Source: GCA-2706205 sp964215955
Lineage (GTDB): Bacteria > Bdellovibrionota > Bacteriovoracia > Bacteriovoracales > Bacteriovoracaceae
Direction: 5' to 3'
Assembly: GCA_964215955.1 (NCBI GenBank)
Contig: CAXPDR010000006.1
Coordinates: 9,909 to 73,908 of the forward strand
DNA: 64,000 nt
Position 1 is the stretch's first letter, and each line of letters starts with the position of its first letter. Position numbers and translations under genes: made by a program. Below the pieces are notes generated by a model. The model was not told the origin of the DNA, searched no databases, and saw nothing but the letters and a program-made list of their open reading frames with translations. Shown piece by piece: positions 53,401 to 61,438 of the stretch.

Positions 53401-54035
53401 ACTCTAATCACGATCAAACTATTGAGACTCTTTGTATGCTAAGATCTCAGAGAAAGATGAAAGAAGATACCTCTTTTAATCGCTGCTTAAGTGATTATAT
53501 TGCTCCCAAATCAAGTGGAATTAAAGACTATATTGGTGCTTTTATTGTTACGACGGGGCTAGGCTTAGATCCTATTTTAAAGAAATTCGAAGACGAAAAT
53601 GATGACTACTCCATTATAATGATTAAAACTATTGCAGACCGTTTTGCAGAAGCCTTTGCAGAATATATGCATGAAAAAGTTAGAAAAGAGCTTTGGGGCC
53701 ATGCACCAAATGAAAATTTTTCTAATCATGATCTTATTAGGGAAAAGTACAAGGGAATTAGACCAGCACCAGGTTATGCCTCTTGTCCGGATCATTCAGA
53801 GAAAAAGAAACTATTCAAGCTATTAAATGCGAATGATATTGGAGTGACTCTAACAGAGTCCTGTGCAATGTTTCCTGCTTCTAGCGTCAGCGGTTGGTAC
53901 TTCTCGCATCCAGAAGCTAAATATTTCAATATTGGAAAAATAGAAAAAGATCAAGTTTTAGACTATGCTGAGCGAAAAGGTTATAATCTAGAGGAAACTG
54001 AAAAATGGCTTAGATCCATCCTTATTTATGATTAG
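50406..54035 (+). CDS. metH: Cobalamin-dependent methionine synthase
   Basis: Encodes 1209 residues, full length. Homocysteine domain at the N-terminus (IFILDGAMGTMIQKYKL; zinc cysteines in GINCALG and GGCCGT). Folate domain from about 340 (NFVNIGERTNIAGS, DVNMDDGMID). Cobalamin domain near 740 (VKGDVHDIGKNIVSVVL, with the B12-ligating histidine) after the helical cap. Activation domain to the C-terminus (RPAPGYASCPDHSEK, ESCAMFPASSVSGWYFSHPEAKYFNIG). It transfers the methyl group of methyltetrahydrofolate to homocysteine. The start is TTG with AGGCGG ahead. metF follows after 8 bases. Confidence 0.98.
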   Translation: MKKIFILDGAMGTMIQKYKLTEEDYRGERFKNYHMPVKGNNDLLSITKPEVIKEIHKRFLDVGSDIIETNTFSATTIAMADYEMQNLVDEMNIASAKIARQVCDEYTKKNPSKPRYVAGSIGPTNKTASMSPDVNDPGFRAVTYDDLVKAYKQQVKGLVEGGVDFLLVETIFDTLNAKAALFAIETYFEEENKPPLPIMVSGTITDASGRTLSGQTVEAFLYSVSHLPLMSIGINCALGADLMRPYIKTLAEKAPFQICIYPNAGLPNEFGEYDQSPEQMADIVEEYLKEGFINIIGGCCGTSYQHIEAIAKRAQNYSARVVPKKDHLAHLSGLEPFTVTSDINFVNIGERTNIAGSLRFKKMIAEGRFEDALEVAKDQVENGAQILDVNMDDGMIDGKAAMVRFLNLIAAEPDIARIPIMIDSSKWEIIEAGLKCVQGKAVVNSISLKEGEEVFIEQAKKIKRYGAATVVMAFDETGQADTFERRIEICERAYKILVNIVNFPPEDIIFDPNILAIATGIELHNNYGVDFINATKWIKDNLPYAKVSGGVSNLSFSFRGNNIVREAIHSVFLYHAIKAGMDMGIVNPGMLEVYDSIPKDLRERCEDVVLNRSPEATERLLEFAQTVKGEKKEKVKNEAWRKLSVNERLSHALVKGITDYIDEDVEEARHQFERPLQLIEGPLMDGMNIVGELFGEGKMFLPQVVKSARVMKKAVAYLNPFIEKEKGAGSSQGKILLATVKGDVHDIGKNIVSVVLSCNNFEIIDMGVMVPCEDILRKAKEENVDVIGLSGLITPSLDEMVDVAKEMQRQDFEIPMMLGGATTSRIHTAVKVDPHYEGTVIHVADASKSVPIAQMLLTQKENIHEQTKSQYQGMRENYSGKQQYETISINEARKNYFPIDWEKSVITQPKFLGVREFNDISLETLKNYIDWTPFFSAWRLKGPYPKILEDEKYGEEAQKLFQDAQKYIQLLIDSGLQLNKAKIGFFPANSKVDDIELFDSNHDQTIETLCMLRSQRKMKEDTSFNRCLSDYIAPKSSGIKDYIGAFIVTTGLGLDPILKKFEDENDDYSIIMIKTIADRFAEAFAEYMHEKVRKELWGHAPNENFSNHDLIREKYKGIRPAPGYASCPDHSEKKKLFKLLNANDIGVTLTESCAMFPASSVSGWYFSHPEAKYFNIGKIEKDQVLDYAERKGYNLEETEKWLRSILIYD

Positions 54036-54043
54036 GAAAATGA

Positions 54044-55003
54044 ATGACTAAAATTATAGACCATATTAATAATTCTAAAGGAAAAACTCTTTTTTCAATG
54101 GAGATTCTTCCACCTATGAAAGGACAGGGTATCCAAAATTTGTTCAATCAAATTGAGCCTTTAATGGAGTTTCAACCAAAATTTATTGATGTTACTTACC
54201 ATCGTGAAGAATACATGTATAAAAAAAGAGAGCATGGTCTATTAGAGAAAGTTTCTATTAGAAAAAGACCTGGGACCGTTGGGATCTGTGCAGCCTTAAT
54301 GAATAAGTTTCACATAGATACAGTACCTCATATTATATGTGGAGGTTTCTCCAAAGAAGAAACTGAAAATGCTCTCATAGATTTACAGTTCTTAGGGATT
54401 GATAATGTGTTGGCCTTAAGGGGAGACGCCATTAAAACTGAAGGACGTTTTACTCCTACACCAGGAGGGCACAATTACGCGTCTGAATTAATCGAACAAA
54501 TAAAGGGAATGAATCAAGGTCAATATTTAAATCAAGAAGTTGAAAATGCTTTTCCAACTAATTTCTGTATTGGTGTTGCTGGTTATCCAGAAAAACATTT
54601 TGAAGCACCCAACTTTCATACGGATTTAAAGTACTTAAAAAAGAAAGTAGATTTAGGAGCGGAGTATATTGTTACTCAGATGTTTTTTGATAATCAAAAA
54701 TATTTTAATTTTGTAAAAGAATGTAGAGATGCTGGAATTAATATACCTATAATTCCAGGATTAAAGCCTATTAGCACCAAAACTCAATTAACAGTTCTTC
54801 CTAGCATTTTTCATATCGATTTACCTGACGACTTAGTAGATGCGATAGAAAAATGTAAAAATAATGAGGATGTAAAAAAAGTTGGAATTGAATGGGCGAT
54901 TCAACAATCAAAAGAGTTAAAAGCAAAGGGCGCCCCATGCCTACATTACTACGCCATGACAAAAAGTGACAATATTGTAGAAATAGCAAAGGAGATTTTC
55001 TAA
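54044..55003 (+). CDS. metF: Methylenetetrahydrofolate reductase
   Basis: Encodes 319 residues of the FAD TIM barrel family: LFSMEILPPMKGQGIQNLF, FIDVTYHREEY, PHIICGGFSKEETENALIDL, NVLALRGDA, CIGVAGYPEKHFEAPNF and VTQMFFDNQKYFNFV. It makes 5-methyltetrahydrofolate, the methyl donor for MetH encoded just upstream, so the two form one metabolic unit. The following gene starts immediately at 55004. Confidence 0.96.
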   Translation: MTKIIDHINNSKGKTLFSMEILPPMKGQGIQNLFNQIEPLMEFQPKFIDVTYHREEYMYKKREHGLLEKVSIRKRPGTVGICAALMNKFHIDTVPHIICGGFSKEETENALIDLQFLGIDNVLALRGDAIKTEGRFTPTPGGHNYASELIEQIKGMNQGQYLNQEVENAFPTNFCIGVAGYPEKHFEAPNFHTDLKYLKKKVDLGAEYIVTQMFFDNQKYFNFVKECRDAGINIPIIPGLKPISTKTQLTVLPSIFHIDLPDDLVDAIEKCKNNEDVKKVGIEWAIQQSKELKAKGAPCLHYYAMTKSDNIVEIAKEIF

Positions 55004-55729
55004 ATGTTACCTTACAGCAAGTCTCTTCTTATAATTCCTACTTTCAATGAAATAGATAATATTGAGAAAATGCTCAATTATATTAAAGAGCTCTATCCAG
55101 ATTTACATGTTTTAATTATAGATGATGGATCACCAGATGGAACTGCAGATGTAGTTAAAAAGTTTCAAGAAAATAATCCAAATTATCACCTTATAGAAAG
55201 ACAAGGAAAACTAGGATTAGGGACTGCCTATATTACTGGGTTTAAATGGGCTTTAAATAGAGATTACCAATTTGTATTTGAAATGGATTGTGATTTTTCC
55301 CACGACCCTAAAGACATTGAAAAAATCCTAGAAGCTGCGCAAACTAATGATTTAGTTATAGGTTCTCGTTATATTGATGGCATCAGAATTATTAATTGGC
55401 CTTTTAGAAGATTACTTCTTTCTTATGGGGCTAGTATATATACAAGATTGATTACAGGTTTAAAAGTTCTAGATGTTACTGGGGGCTACAAATGCTTCTC
55501 TAGAAAAGCATTAGAGCAACTAAACTTAGATAAAATTATTTCTAATGGATATTCATTTCAAGTAGAACTTAATTTTAGAATTTGGTCAATGGGTCTTAGA
55601 ATTAAAGAAGTGCCAATCATTTTTACTGAAAGGCGAGATGGCCAATCAAAAATGAGTGGTGGAATTGTCAAAGAGGCCATTTTTGCTGTCATAATTCTTA
55701 GGATAAGAAAAGCTTTTGGACGCCTATAG
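55004..55729 (+). CDS. Polyprenol-phosphate mannosyltransferase-like (DPM1-type GT2)
   Basis: A 241-residue enzyme: LLIIPTFNEIDNIEKMLNYI, VLIIDDGSPDGTADVVKKF, GLGTAYITGFKWAL, FEMDCDFSHDPKDI (DxD), VTGGYKCFSRKALEQL, IFTERRDGQSKMSGGIVKEA. It matches soluble DPM1-type synthases that attach mannose or glucose to a polyprenyl phosphate; it lacks the C-terminal membrane helices of the gene at 41163. Joined end to end with metF and the PAP2 gene. Confidence 0.92.
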   Translation: MLPYSKSLLIIPTFNEIDNIEKMLNYIKELYPDLHVLIIDDGSPDGTADVVKKFQENNPNYHLIERQGKLGLGTAYITGFKWALNRDYQFVFEMDCDFSHDPKDIEKILEAAQTNDLVIGSRYIDGIRIINWPFRRLLLSYGASIYTRLITGLKVLDVTGGYKCFSRKALEQLNLDKIISNGYSFQVELNFRIWSMGLRIKEVPIIFTERRDGQSKMSGGIVKEAIFAVIILRIRKAFGRL

Positions 55730-56296
55730 ATGTTAACTTTTCTCAATGAAATAGATACCAATCTTTTTTTATTTTTTAATAGTCTTCATCATCCCAACCT
55801 TGATCCTATAATGTTGGCGATTTCATATAATAAATATTTAATGCTTCTGCTATTAGGAACTTTTATATTTTTGGGATTTTATGAGTTTAGAAAAAAGTTC
55901 ATCATTCCTTTAATATTTGTCATACTCAGTTTTGGCTTAAGTGATCTGATTTCAACCCGTGTTTTCAAAAATCCTATAAAAAGGCTTCGACCATGTCATA
56001 ATCAAGAACTCTCACAAAAAGTCCATTTAGCTGGAAAAAAATGTTGGGGAGGAAAGTATGGCTTTGTCTCAAGCCATGCTTCAAATAGTTTTGCTCTCGT
56101 ATTTATTTTTTGGCTTTTTGTAAAAAGAAGAAGAAAACTGATCTCCGCATTCTTTGTTTATGCCGGCTTAGTCGCATACTCTAGAGTATATCTGGCCAGA
56201 CATTATCCAGGCGATATCTTTTTTGGAGCGCTACTTGGTTTACTAATTTCTTATCTTATGTATCGGTTATATCTCAAATTAGAAAAGACTTACTAA
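55730..56296 (+). CDS. PAP2-family membrane phosphatase
   Basis: Encodes 188 residues in about five to six helices. FKNPIKRLRPCH, FVSSHASNSFAL and YSRVYLARHYPGDIFFGALLG are the three phosphatase blocks (KxxxxxRP, SH, SRxxxxxHxxxD), so it should dephosphorylate lipid phosphates such as undecaprenyl pyrophosphate. Its present stop TAA is the first three bases of the insertion sequence; before insertion the frame probably ended at a TAG now at 57329-57331. Confidence 0.9.
   Translation: MLTFLNEIDTNLFLFFNSLHHPNLDPIMLAISYNKYLMLLLLGTFIFLGFYEFRKKFIIPLIFVILSFGLSDLISTRVFKNPIKRLRPCHNQELSQKVHLAGKKCWGGKYGFVSSHASNSFALVFIFWLFVKRRRKLISAFFVYAGLVAYSRVYLARHYPGDIFFGALLGLLISYLMYRLYLKLEKTY
56284..56293 (+). repeat. 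Left target duplication of insertion sequence (degenerate)
   Basis: AAAGACTTAC matches AAAGAACTAG at 57322-57331 in 7 of 10 positions. Both directly flank the element whose ends are TAACCG and GGTTAG, the same geometry as the perfect duplication around the MITE. Confidence 0.5.
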
Positions 56297-56312
56297 CCGA
56301 CATACATACGTG

Positions 56313-56331
56313 GGGATAACTTAGTTATCCC
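56313..56331 (+). repeat. Strong hairpin near left end of insertion sequence
   Basis: GGGATAAC (56313-56320), loop TTA, GTTATCCC (56324-56331) form a perfect 8-bp stem that includes part of the left inverted repeat. Such hairpins can block read-through transcription into a transposase gene, but no T-run follows. Confidence 0.6.
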
Positions 56332-56427
56332 GTACAGAATTTAAAGTCATGAAGCTTTCATCAATCTTCAATAATTTAAATAGGTTAGTTAATACTTATT
56401 TAACTTCAGCTTGCTTCTAGTTTCTTC

Positions 56428-57321
56428 ATGAAACGAAACTGCCCAAAATTATCATGTAAATCTGAAAAAATTATTAAAGATGGAAGCTACTTTAGAAGAA
56501 ATGATTCCAGAAAAATTCAACGTTTTGTTTGTAAAGACTGTGGTGCAAAATTCAGTGCAAGTACAGGGACACTTGAGTTCAAGCAAAAGAAACGTCGAGT
56601 TAATGATCTATTACTAAGTTTGTTCTGCGCGAAAGTAACCCAAAAAAGAGCTGCTAGAATTGCTAAGGTGAATAAAAAAACTGTAGCAAGAAGGTTTGAT
56701 TACTGGGCAAGAAAAGCCAAAATTAAAAATGTAAGATTTAACCAAAAATTACGTAAATCTCAGGTTAATCATCTACAGTTCGATGATTTAATAACAAAGG
56801 AGAAAACGAAGTTAAAACCAGCTACAGTAACCGTGGCAGTAGATGCAAAGAGAAGGTTTATCTTAAGTGCAAATGTTGCTCAGATACCTGCATTTGGGCA
56901 TTTGGCAAAACTATCTAGGAAAAAGTATGGTTACAGAAAGTCAGAACATTTGACTTCATTAACAAATACATTTGAGGCTCTAAAATCAATAGTTCAACCA
57001 AGGGCACTCATTGAATCAGATGAGCATCAAAGCTATGATTTGTTTGTAAGAAGTTACTTCCCAAGCTCCGATTATAGACAATACAAAAGTCAAAAAGCGA
57101 CAGTTGCCGGACAGGGAGAACTTAAGAACAAAAACTATGATCCAATCTTTTGCATAAATCAAACACTAGCTATGATGAGAGATGGTATCTCTACTTTTGT
57201 AAGAAGAACTTGGTGTACGACTCAAAGTTTGGAAAAACTTCAAGGTCATTTAGAAATTTTTATCTATTATTACAACCAGAGATATTTGGGAGGTTTATCC
57301 CCACGTAAAGGGGGCGGTTAG
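56428..57321 (+). CDS. IS1-like DDE transposase with N-terminal zinc ribbon
   Basis: Encodes 297 residues. A zinc ribbon at the N-terminus (CPKLSCKS...CKDCGAKFS), a helix-turn-helix (QKRAARIAKVNKKTVARRFDYW) and a DDE-like catalytic part: VAVDAKRRFILSANV, IESDEHQSYDLFV and SLEKLQGHLEIFIYYYNQRY, with D, D and E candidates. It looks like a single-frame relative of the InsA-InsB pair of IS1. The C-terminal residues are encoded within the right inverted repeat, and the stop overlaps the end of the element. It appears intact and may mobilise the MITE. Confidence 0.8.
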   Translation: MKRNCPKLSCKSEKIIKDGSYFRRNDSRKIQRFVCKDCGAKFSASTGTLEFKQKKRRVNDLLLSLFCAKVTQKRAARIAKVNKKTVARRFDYWARKAKIKNVRFNQKLRKSQVNHLQFDDLITKEKTKLKPATVTVAVDAKRRFILSANVAQIPAFGHLAKLSRKKYGYRKSEHLTSLTNTFEALKSIVQPRALIESDEHQSYDLFVRSYFPSSDYRQYKSQKATVAGQGELKNKNYDPIFCINQTLAMMRDGISTFVRRTWCTTQSLEKLQGHLEIFIYYYNQRYLGGLSPRKGGG

Positions 57322-57331
57322 AAAGAACTAG
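57322..57331 (+). repeat. Right target duplication of insertion sequence (degenerate)
   Basis: AAAGAACTAG, 7 of 10 identical to the left copy. It still contains CTAG (57328-57331), where the minus-strand gene ends and the ancestral PAP2 frame probably ended too. Confidence 0.5.
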
Positions 57332-58209
57332 GCTTCAGGGATCGGTTTATTACTCAAGTCGATATAAACCTTATGCCCCTTAACTGTAACTCCATCTAGA
57401 TTAAGCTTTTTAATCATTTTCATAATGGTTCCTCTAATTGAGAAAATACCTAACTTAGCTTTTTGTAAGTGAATCTCATAGATCTCTTTTTTCCTATCTG
57501 CTTTTACAGTCCCCCTTGTTCTCAGCCATAAGTTAATATAACTATCTATTTTACTCACACCTGAGAAAGTTCCCTTTTTGATTTGGAAGTTAACAAATCT
57601 AATAACCATTGGAACTAAAGATTGCCCTCTTTTTTTAAGAAGAGTTGCCACAGAATCAGCCATATCTGGATTTTCAGTTAAGAGATCCTCAAAAACAACA
57701 TCATCAAAATCTGAAAAATGAATAGACTTAATTTTAAGTAAACCATTTAAAAGTAATCCATCTGCGATATCTATATCATCACCATTCCCAATATCTAGAT
57801 TCGTAACATCGGTTTCAATATAAGCTTCGGAAAGTTCGTATTTTGTCGGAGAAATATACAGATCCAAATCACTACTAGTAACCGAAAAGATTTTTTTATC
57901 AGATTTAATTTGCATATTATCAAATGAAAATGCTTTAAAAACATTTAAAAAGCTAAAGTCAAAATCCAATTCAACTGAAGTATTAGGATCACTGATAACA
58001 AGATTCTTTTCCTTTTTATCAACCTTAATCTTTATATCAGAGTGTCTAATTTTAACTGAAGGTAGTTCGTAATAGGCTTTTTCTGCATGAGCTTTCCCTG
58101 TTTCATCCAAGTAATCACCATTGATATTTTTTATATCGATGATAGGAAAAAGGGCATAGGCTGCTGAGGTAAAATAAAAACTTAGTGCAATAAAAATAAT
58201 CTTTTTCAT
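57328..58209 (-). CDS. Secreted protein of unknown function
   Basis: A 293-residue protein with a signal peptide (about 1-19, ending SAAYA). The rest is mostly beta-strand with repeated charged and hydrophobic alternation (KIRHSDIKIKVDKKEKNLVIS, SSDLDLYISPTKYELSEAYIETDV) and a helical C-terminal part. It could be a lipid-carrier or barrel-associated periplasmic protein, but I do not recognise it. It is the last gene of a four-gene minus-strand operon and overlaps the DCC-like gene by 4 bases. Confidence 0.6.
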   Translation of the reverse strand: MKKIIFIALSFYFTSAAYALFPIIDIKNINGDYLDETGKAHAEKAYYELPSVKIRHSDIKIKVDKKEKNLVISDPNTSVELDFDFSFLNVFKAFSFDNMQIKSDKKIFSVTSSDLDLYISPTKYELSEAYIETDVTNLDIGNGDDIDIADGLLLNGLLKIKSIHFSDFDDVVFEDLLTENPDMADSVATLLKKRGQSLVPMVIRFVNFQIKKGTFSGVSKIDSYINLWLRTRGTVKADRKKEIYEIHLQKAKLGIFSIRGTIMKMIKKLNLDGVTVKGHKVYIDLSNKPIPEA

Positions 58210-58610
58210 TTAGAACTCTTTTTAAATTTGTTTCCACATGTATAACAGTTTCTTTTTTTCATAATTCGCATTTCATTAATTTTTTTATAGAAGGCAGAAG
58301 ATGCCTTTTTGGCAGAGTCACTTTCTAATAACCATGAGAATTTCGAGACACCAGGGAAAATTTTAGTGAGATAGATAACAACATCACCACCGGTATGAAT
58401 TTTTCCACTTGGATCGATTAAGTGAACAACTTCCTTACACTCATCCTCATTAAGCTCAGGATAATTAATATATACACTTTGATCGTAAATGGACTTATAT
58501 TCTAGAATTCCATCAGTATCCAAATATTCAAGTGCCTTTTTAAATCTCGTGCATAGAGCACATTCTGAATCATATAATAAAACAGACTTATTCATACCTT
58601 CCTCACTCAA
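58206..58610 (-). CDS. DCC-type thiol-disulfide oxidoreductase-like protein (DUF393)
   Basis: A 134-residue protein. LLYDSECALCTRFKKALEYLDTDGILEYKSI carries the D-x-x-C-x-x-C motif of the DUF393/DCC family, thioredoxin-like oxidoreductases. The C-terminus adds NCYTCGNKFKKS, an extra Cys pair. It overlaps the response regulator gene by 8 bases and the secreted gene by 4. Partner unknown. Confidence 0.75.
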   Translation of the reverse strand: MSEEGMNKSVLLYDSECALCTRFKKALEYLDTDGILEYKSIYDQSVYINYPELNEDECKEVVHLIDPSGKIHTGGDVVIYLTKIFPGVSKFSWLLESDSAKKASSAFYKKINEMRIMKKRNCYTCGNKFKKSSK

Positions 58611-59928
58611 AGATTTTAGTCTTTAAAAATGCTTCATAGCATTTACTAAAATTGCCCGTATCATAATCCCCGATTAGTATTTGGGATTGGATTATATCTT
58701 CACTAATTTCCTTTCCTTGCTTCTGTAATTCAAAAATTACATCTACAACATCATGCGCAAAAATAAAAATACTAGAAAGCGGAAATATCTGACTCCCACT
58801 TAAAGCTCTTGGAAAACCTGAACCATCCGGTCTCTCATGATGTTCCAATAAAATCTTATCAACATCAGGTGGAACGTCTTTTAGTTTTTTTAATAATTCT
58901 TGTACCTCGTTAGGATGTTCTTTAACTGTTAAAAGTTTAGACTCCTCATTAAAAATACTTTCATCTAAAGAAGGGTCTCTAATAGTTGCATCATGCAAAA
59001 AACCTGCAAGAACAAGTTTATTTCTAGTATCAGGAGAATCCCACTTGGTATTTTTAAGTATTGCAACAGAAATAAAAGACAGGGCCACACTGTGGGTAGT
59101 TAGATATTTTTCAGGGTGTCCAAAAATATGTTGTTCTAGTTTTTTAAAGTCCTTACTCTTTGCAAATAGATCAAGTGCAAAATCTACACTTGATGTCGTT
59201 GCTCTTACAACTTTTTCGGAGAGACCAAGATGAGTTACTGTAGACATGATGACAGAATGAGCATCAAAAACTTTTGATTCTGAACTAGTTTTTTCATCTT
59301 TTAGAATACTATCAATTTCATTAACCACATGATTTATAAAGTCTATGGCGTTTTCTCTTGATATAACTAGGTTTTCAATTCCTTTATTCAAATACTTTTT
59401 ATACTCTTGCTCTGAGAAGATATCTTGTTTATTTAGAACCTTCATGACTTTGCCATTATTTAATTTAATGAAAATATCGCAAGGTAAAACTTTCGTTTTC
59501 AATAATAAATCTAAACTAACATCAATATGAATATCTCTGTTCTCACAAAAGCTTTCTCTCTCATCATACTTTTGATTGTACTTTTCTATAATTTCTTGAA
59601 TTCCTTCATAGAGATACGGTTTGGTAATATCACCTAGAAGAAGTGTACTATTCTCAAATTCGGAATGATCTTGTGAAACTTCTGAACTACAAAAAGCATA
59701 AGGAATTTCTATTTTTTGTTGGATTAAATGTTTATAAACCTCTCCACCATTTCCATTTGGCATATTATAATCGCAAATAATAAGATTTATATTTGGATCA
59801 TTATCAATTATCTTAATTGCTTCATTTCCTGATTCAGCATGAATAAACTCAGACTCAACCTCACAATTAAAGGTGAATTCAATTATATCTCTGATATCAC
59901 TATCATCATCAACAATTAAAACTCTCAT
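58603..59928 (-). CDS. Receiver-HD-GYP response regulator
   Basis: A 441-residue protein. Residues 1-120 form a receiver domain (VLIVDDDSDIRDIIEF, LIICDYNMPNGNGGE with phosphorylation Asp). From about 250 comes an HD-GYP domain: FLHDATIRD near 310 and LEHHERPDGSGFPRAL near 363. The usual HDxGK is HDATI and GYP is GFP, so c-di-GMP phosphodiesterase activity may be altered. It is placed after the carboxypeptidase gene with a 4-base overlap. Confidence 0.85.
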   Translation of the reverse strand: MRVLIVDDDSDIRDIIEFTFNCEVESEFIHAESGNEAIKIIDNDPNINLIICDYNMPNGNGGEVYKHLIQQKIEIPYAFCSSEVSQDHSEFENSTLLLGDITKPYLYEGIQEIIEKYNQKYDERESFCENRDIHIDVSLDLLLKTKVLPCDIFIKLNNGKVMKVLNKQDIFSEQEYKKYLNKGIENLVISRENAIDFINHVVNEIDSILKDEKTSSESKVFDAHSVIMSTVTHLGLSEKVVRATTSSVDFALDLFAKSKDFKKLEQHIFGHPEKYLTTHSVALSFISVAILKNTKWDSPDTRNKLVLAGFLHDATIRDPSLDESIFNEESKLLTVKEHPNEVQELLKKLKDVPPDVDKILLEHHERPDGSGFPRALSGSQIFPLSSIFIFAHDVVDVIFELQKQGKEISEDIIQSQILIGDYDTGNFSKCYEAFLKTKIFE

Positions 59929-61334
59929 AGTTTAATTACTACCCTTCTAAGTTGATCTTTAACATCGATTTTTTTAGTGCCGATCACTTTTTTATCAACT
60001 TTAAACTTTAAATTATAAGAACCTGGATTTAATACTAAATGAAACATTCCTGTATGGTGACTTAAATAATTATTAACAAGTAGATTATTAGTTTCAACTT
60101 CGATTTTATAATCTGTTATTTTTTCTCCATTAACAGTAACACTTCCTCTAATACCAGACTGAGAAACTCTCTCTAAAAGGTGCATCCAACCTGCTTGATT
60201 TCGCTTTACAGTTTTATCTCTCCATGTAGCATAATCAGGATGAAACCCTTCTTTTCTACTATTTAACTCTATAACATATGGAATAACTTGATAGGCTTCA
60301 TACATCCAATCAATATCACCACCATCAGCATTATAAAGAAGCTCCCAAGCCGTACCTGCTGCATAATTTAACTTTTTTCCAATTTCTTTCCCAATTTTTT
60401 CAATGACATCTTTATTAATTGTTCTCTCAGGATTACACCCTAATGGATAAATAACTAATTCAGAGTAAGAATGATAAGAAATATCAAAGACAGGCCTAGT
60501 TTCCTTAATGAAATTCATCATCGCTTGTGTTTCAGGTTCTGATGCAGGACTTGGACCACGATAAGTTTGAGATGATCTCCACCCACTAGATCCATTACAT
60601 TTATTCCAACCAGCTGGATAGTTTCTATTCAAGTCAACTCCATACCCTCCACGAGTATTTTTTCTCCACCATTTATCACTACTCCACATTTTATTATTTC
60701 CATCAACATTAAACATAGGAATAACCCAAATTTGATTTTCATTGACCCAGTTTGTGATTTTAGGATCACTAGAATAACCATTTAATAATGTTTCAATAAT
60801 ATCCAGCGAAACTTCTGGAGTCATAATTTCTCTTGCATGGTGCATAGAATTGAACAATAAAGTCGGTTCATCTAACTCATTAACTTCTGGATTATCTGAA
60901 ATTTTTATGGCCCAAATGTCTCTTCCCTCAAGGGATTTTCCAATACTAATTCTTTTTGTAATGGCCGGATACTTATCCGCAAACTCCTTAACTAATAACT
61001 CGATTTCTTCCGGGTTTTTATATTCAACATCTGGAGCAGCTGATACTCCTTTAATTTCGTTAATTGTGACCTTATATCCATTTTTGATTAATAACTTGTA
61101 ATCAATATCACTAATAAGAACATCTACAATTTGATTTTTAGTATCAACCCCTGCAATATCAAGATCCAATTCAGACATTTCTTTCAAAGTCTTTTGAAAG
61201 TTTTCGGACTTTACCGAAGCAATCATCTTCCAATCATTTTGAAATGTTGGATTCACATGTGTATGTGCATCAGCAAACTTAGAAATTAGAACAAAAAAAA
61301 TGGTGATAAATAGAATATTCTTTACAAGTGACAT
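59925..61334 (-). CDS. Secreted zinc carboxypeptidase (M14)
   Basis: About 469 residues with a signal peptide ending near FADA. SMHHAREIMTPEVS (H and E zinc ligands), WVIPMFNVDGN, WRKNTRGGYGVDLNRNYPAGWN, DISYHSYSELVIYP (third ligand His) and PYVIELNSRKEG (catalytic Glu) identify a carboxypeptidase A-like M14 enzyme. The C-terminal 80 residues form a beta-sandwich (RGSVTVNGEKITDYKIEV). ATG 61334 has GGGAG five bases ahead and is preferred over 61346. It could degrade prey or environmental peptides. Confidence 0.93.
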   Translation of the reverse strand: MSLVKNILFITIFFVLISKFADAHTHVNPTFQNDWKMIASVKSENFQKTLKEMSELDLDIAGVDTKNQIVDVLISDIDYKLLIKNGYKVTINEIKGVSAAPDVEYKNPEEIELLVKEFADKYPAITKRISIGKSLEGRDIWAIKISDNPEVNELDEPTLLFNSMHHAREIMTPEVSLDIIETLLNGYSSDPKITNWVNENQIWVIPMFNVDGNNKMWSSDKWWRKNTRGGYGVDLNRNYPAGWNKCNGSSGWRSSQTYRGPSPASEPETQAMMNFIKETRPVFDISYHSYSELVIYPLGCNPERTINKDVIEKIGKEIGKKLNYAAGTAWELLYNADGGDIDWMYEAYQVIPYVIELNSRKEGFHPDYATWRDKTVKRNQAGWMHLLERVSQSGIRGSVTVNGEKITDYKIEVETNNLLVNNYLSHHTGMFHLVLNPGSYNLKFKVDKKVIGTKKIDVKDQLRRVVIKL

Positions 61335-61438
61335 ACTGACTCCCATCCATAGGATTAATTTTTTTTCCTATATAAGGACAACAAATAAATAACAAAACGT
61401 AAAGGTATTACTATTGAAGTAAAATAATCGGAAATTAA

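Larger units (their letters stand above)
56294..57321 (+). mobile_element. Insertion sequence, 1028 bp, IS1-like
   Basis: The element has terminal repeats TAACCG (56294-56299) and CGGTTA (57315-57320) and a perfect 13-bp inner repeat TACGTGGGGATAA (56307-56319) matching TTATCCCCACGTA (57295-57307). It holds one transposase gene. Its ends are shared with the MITE at 6379-6618. It has inserted at the 3' ends of two convergent genes and supplied the stop codon of one. Family placement is by protein layout only. Confidence 0.85.
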
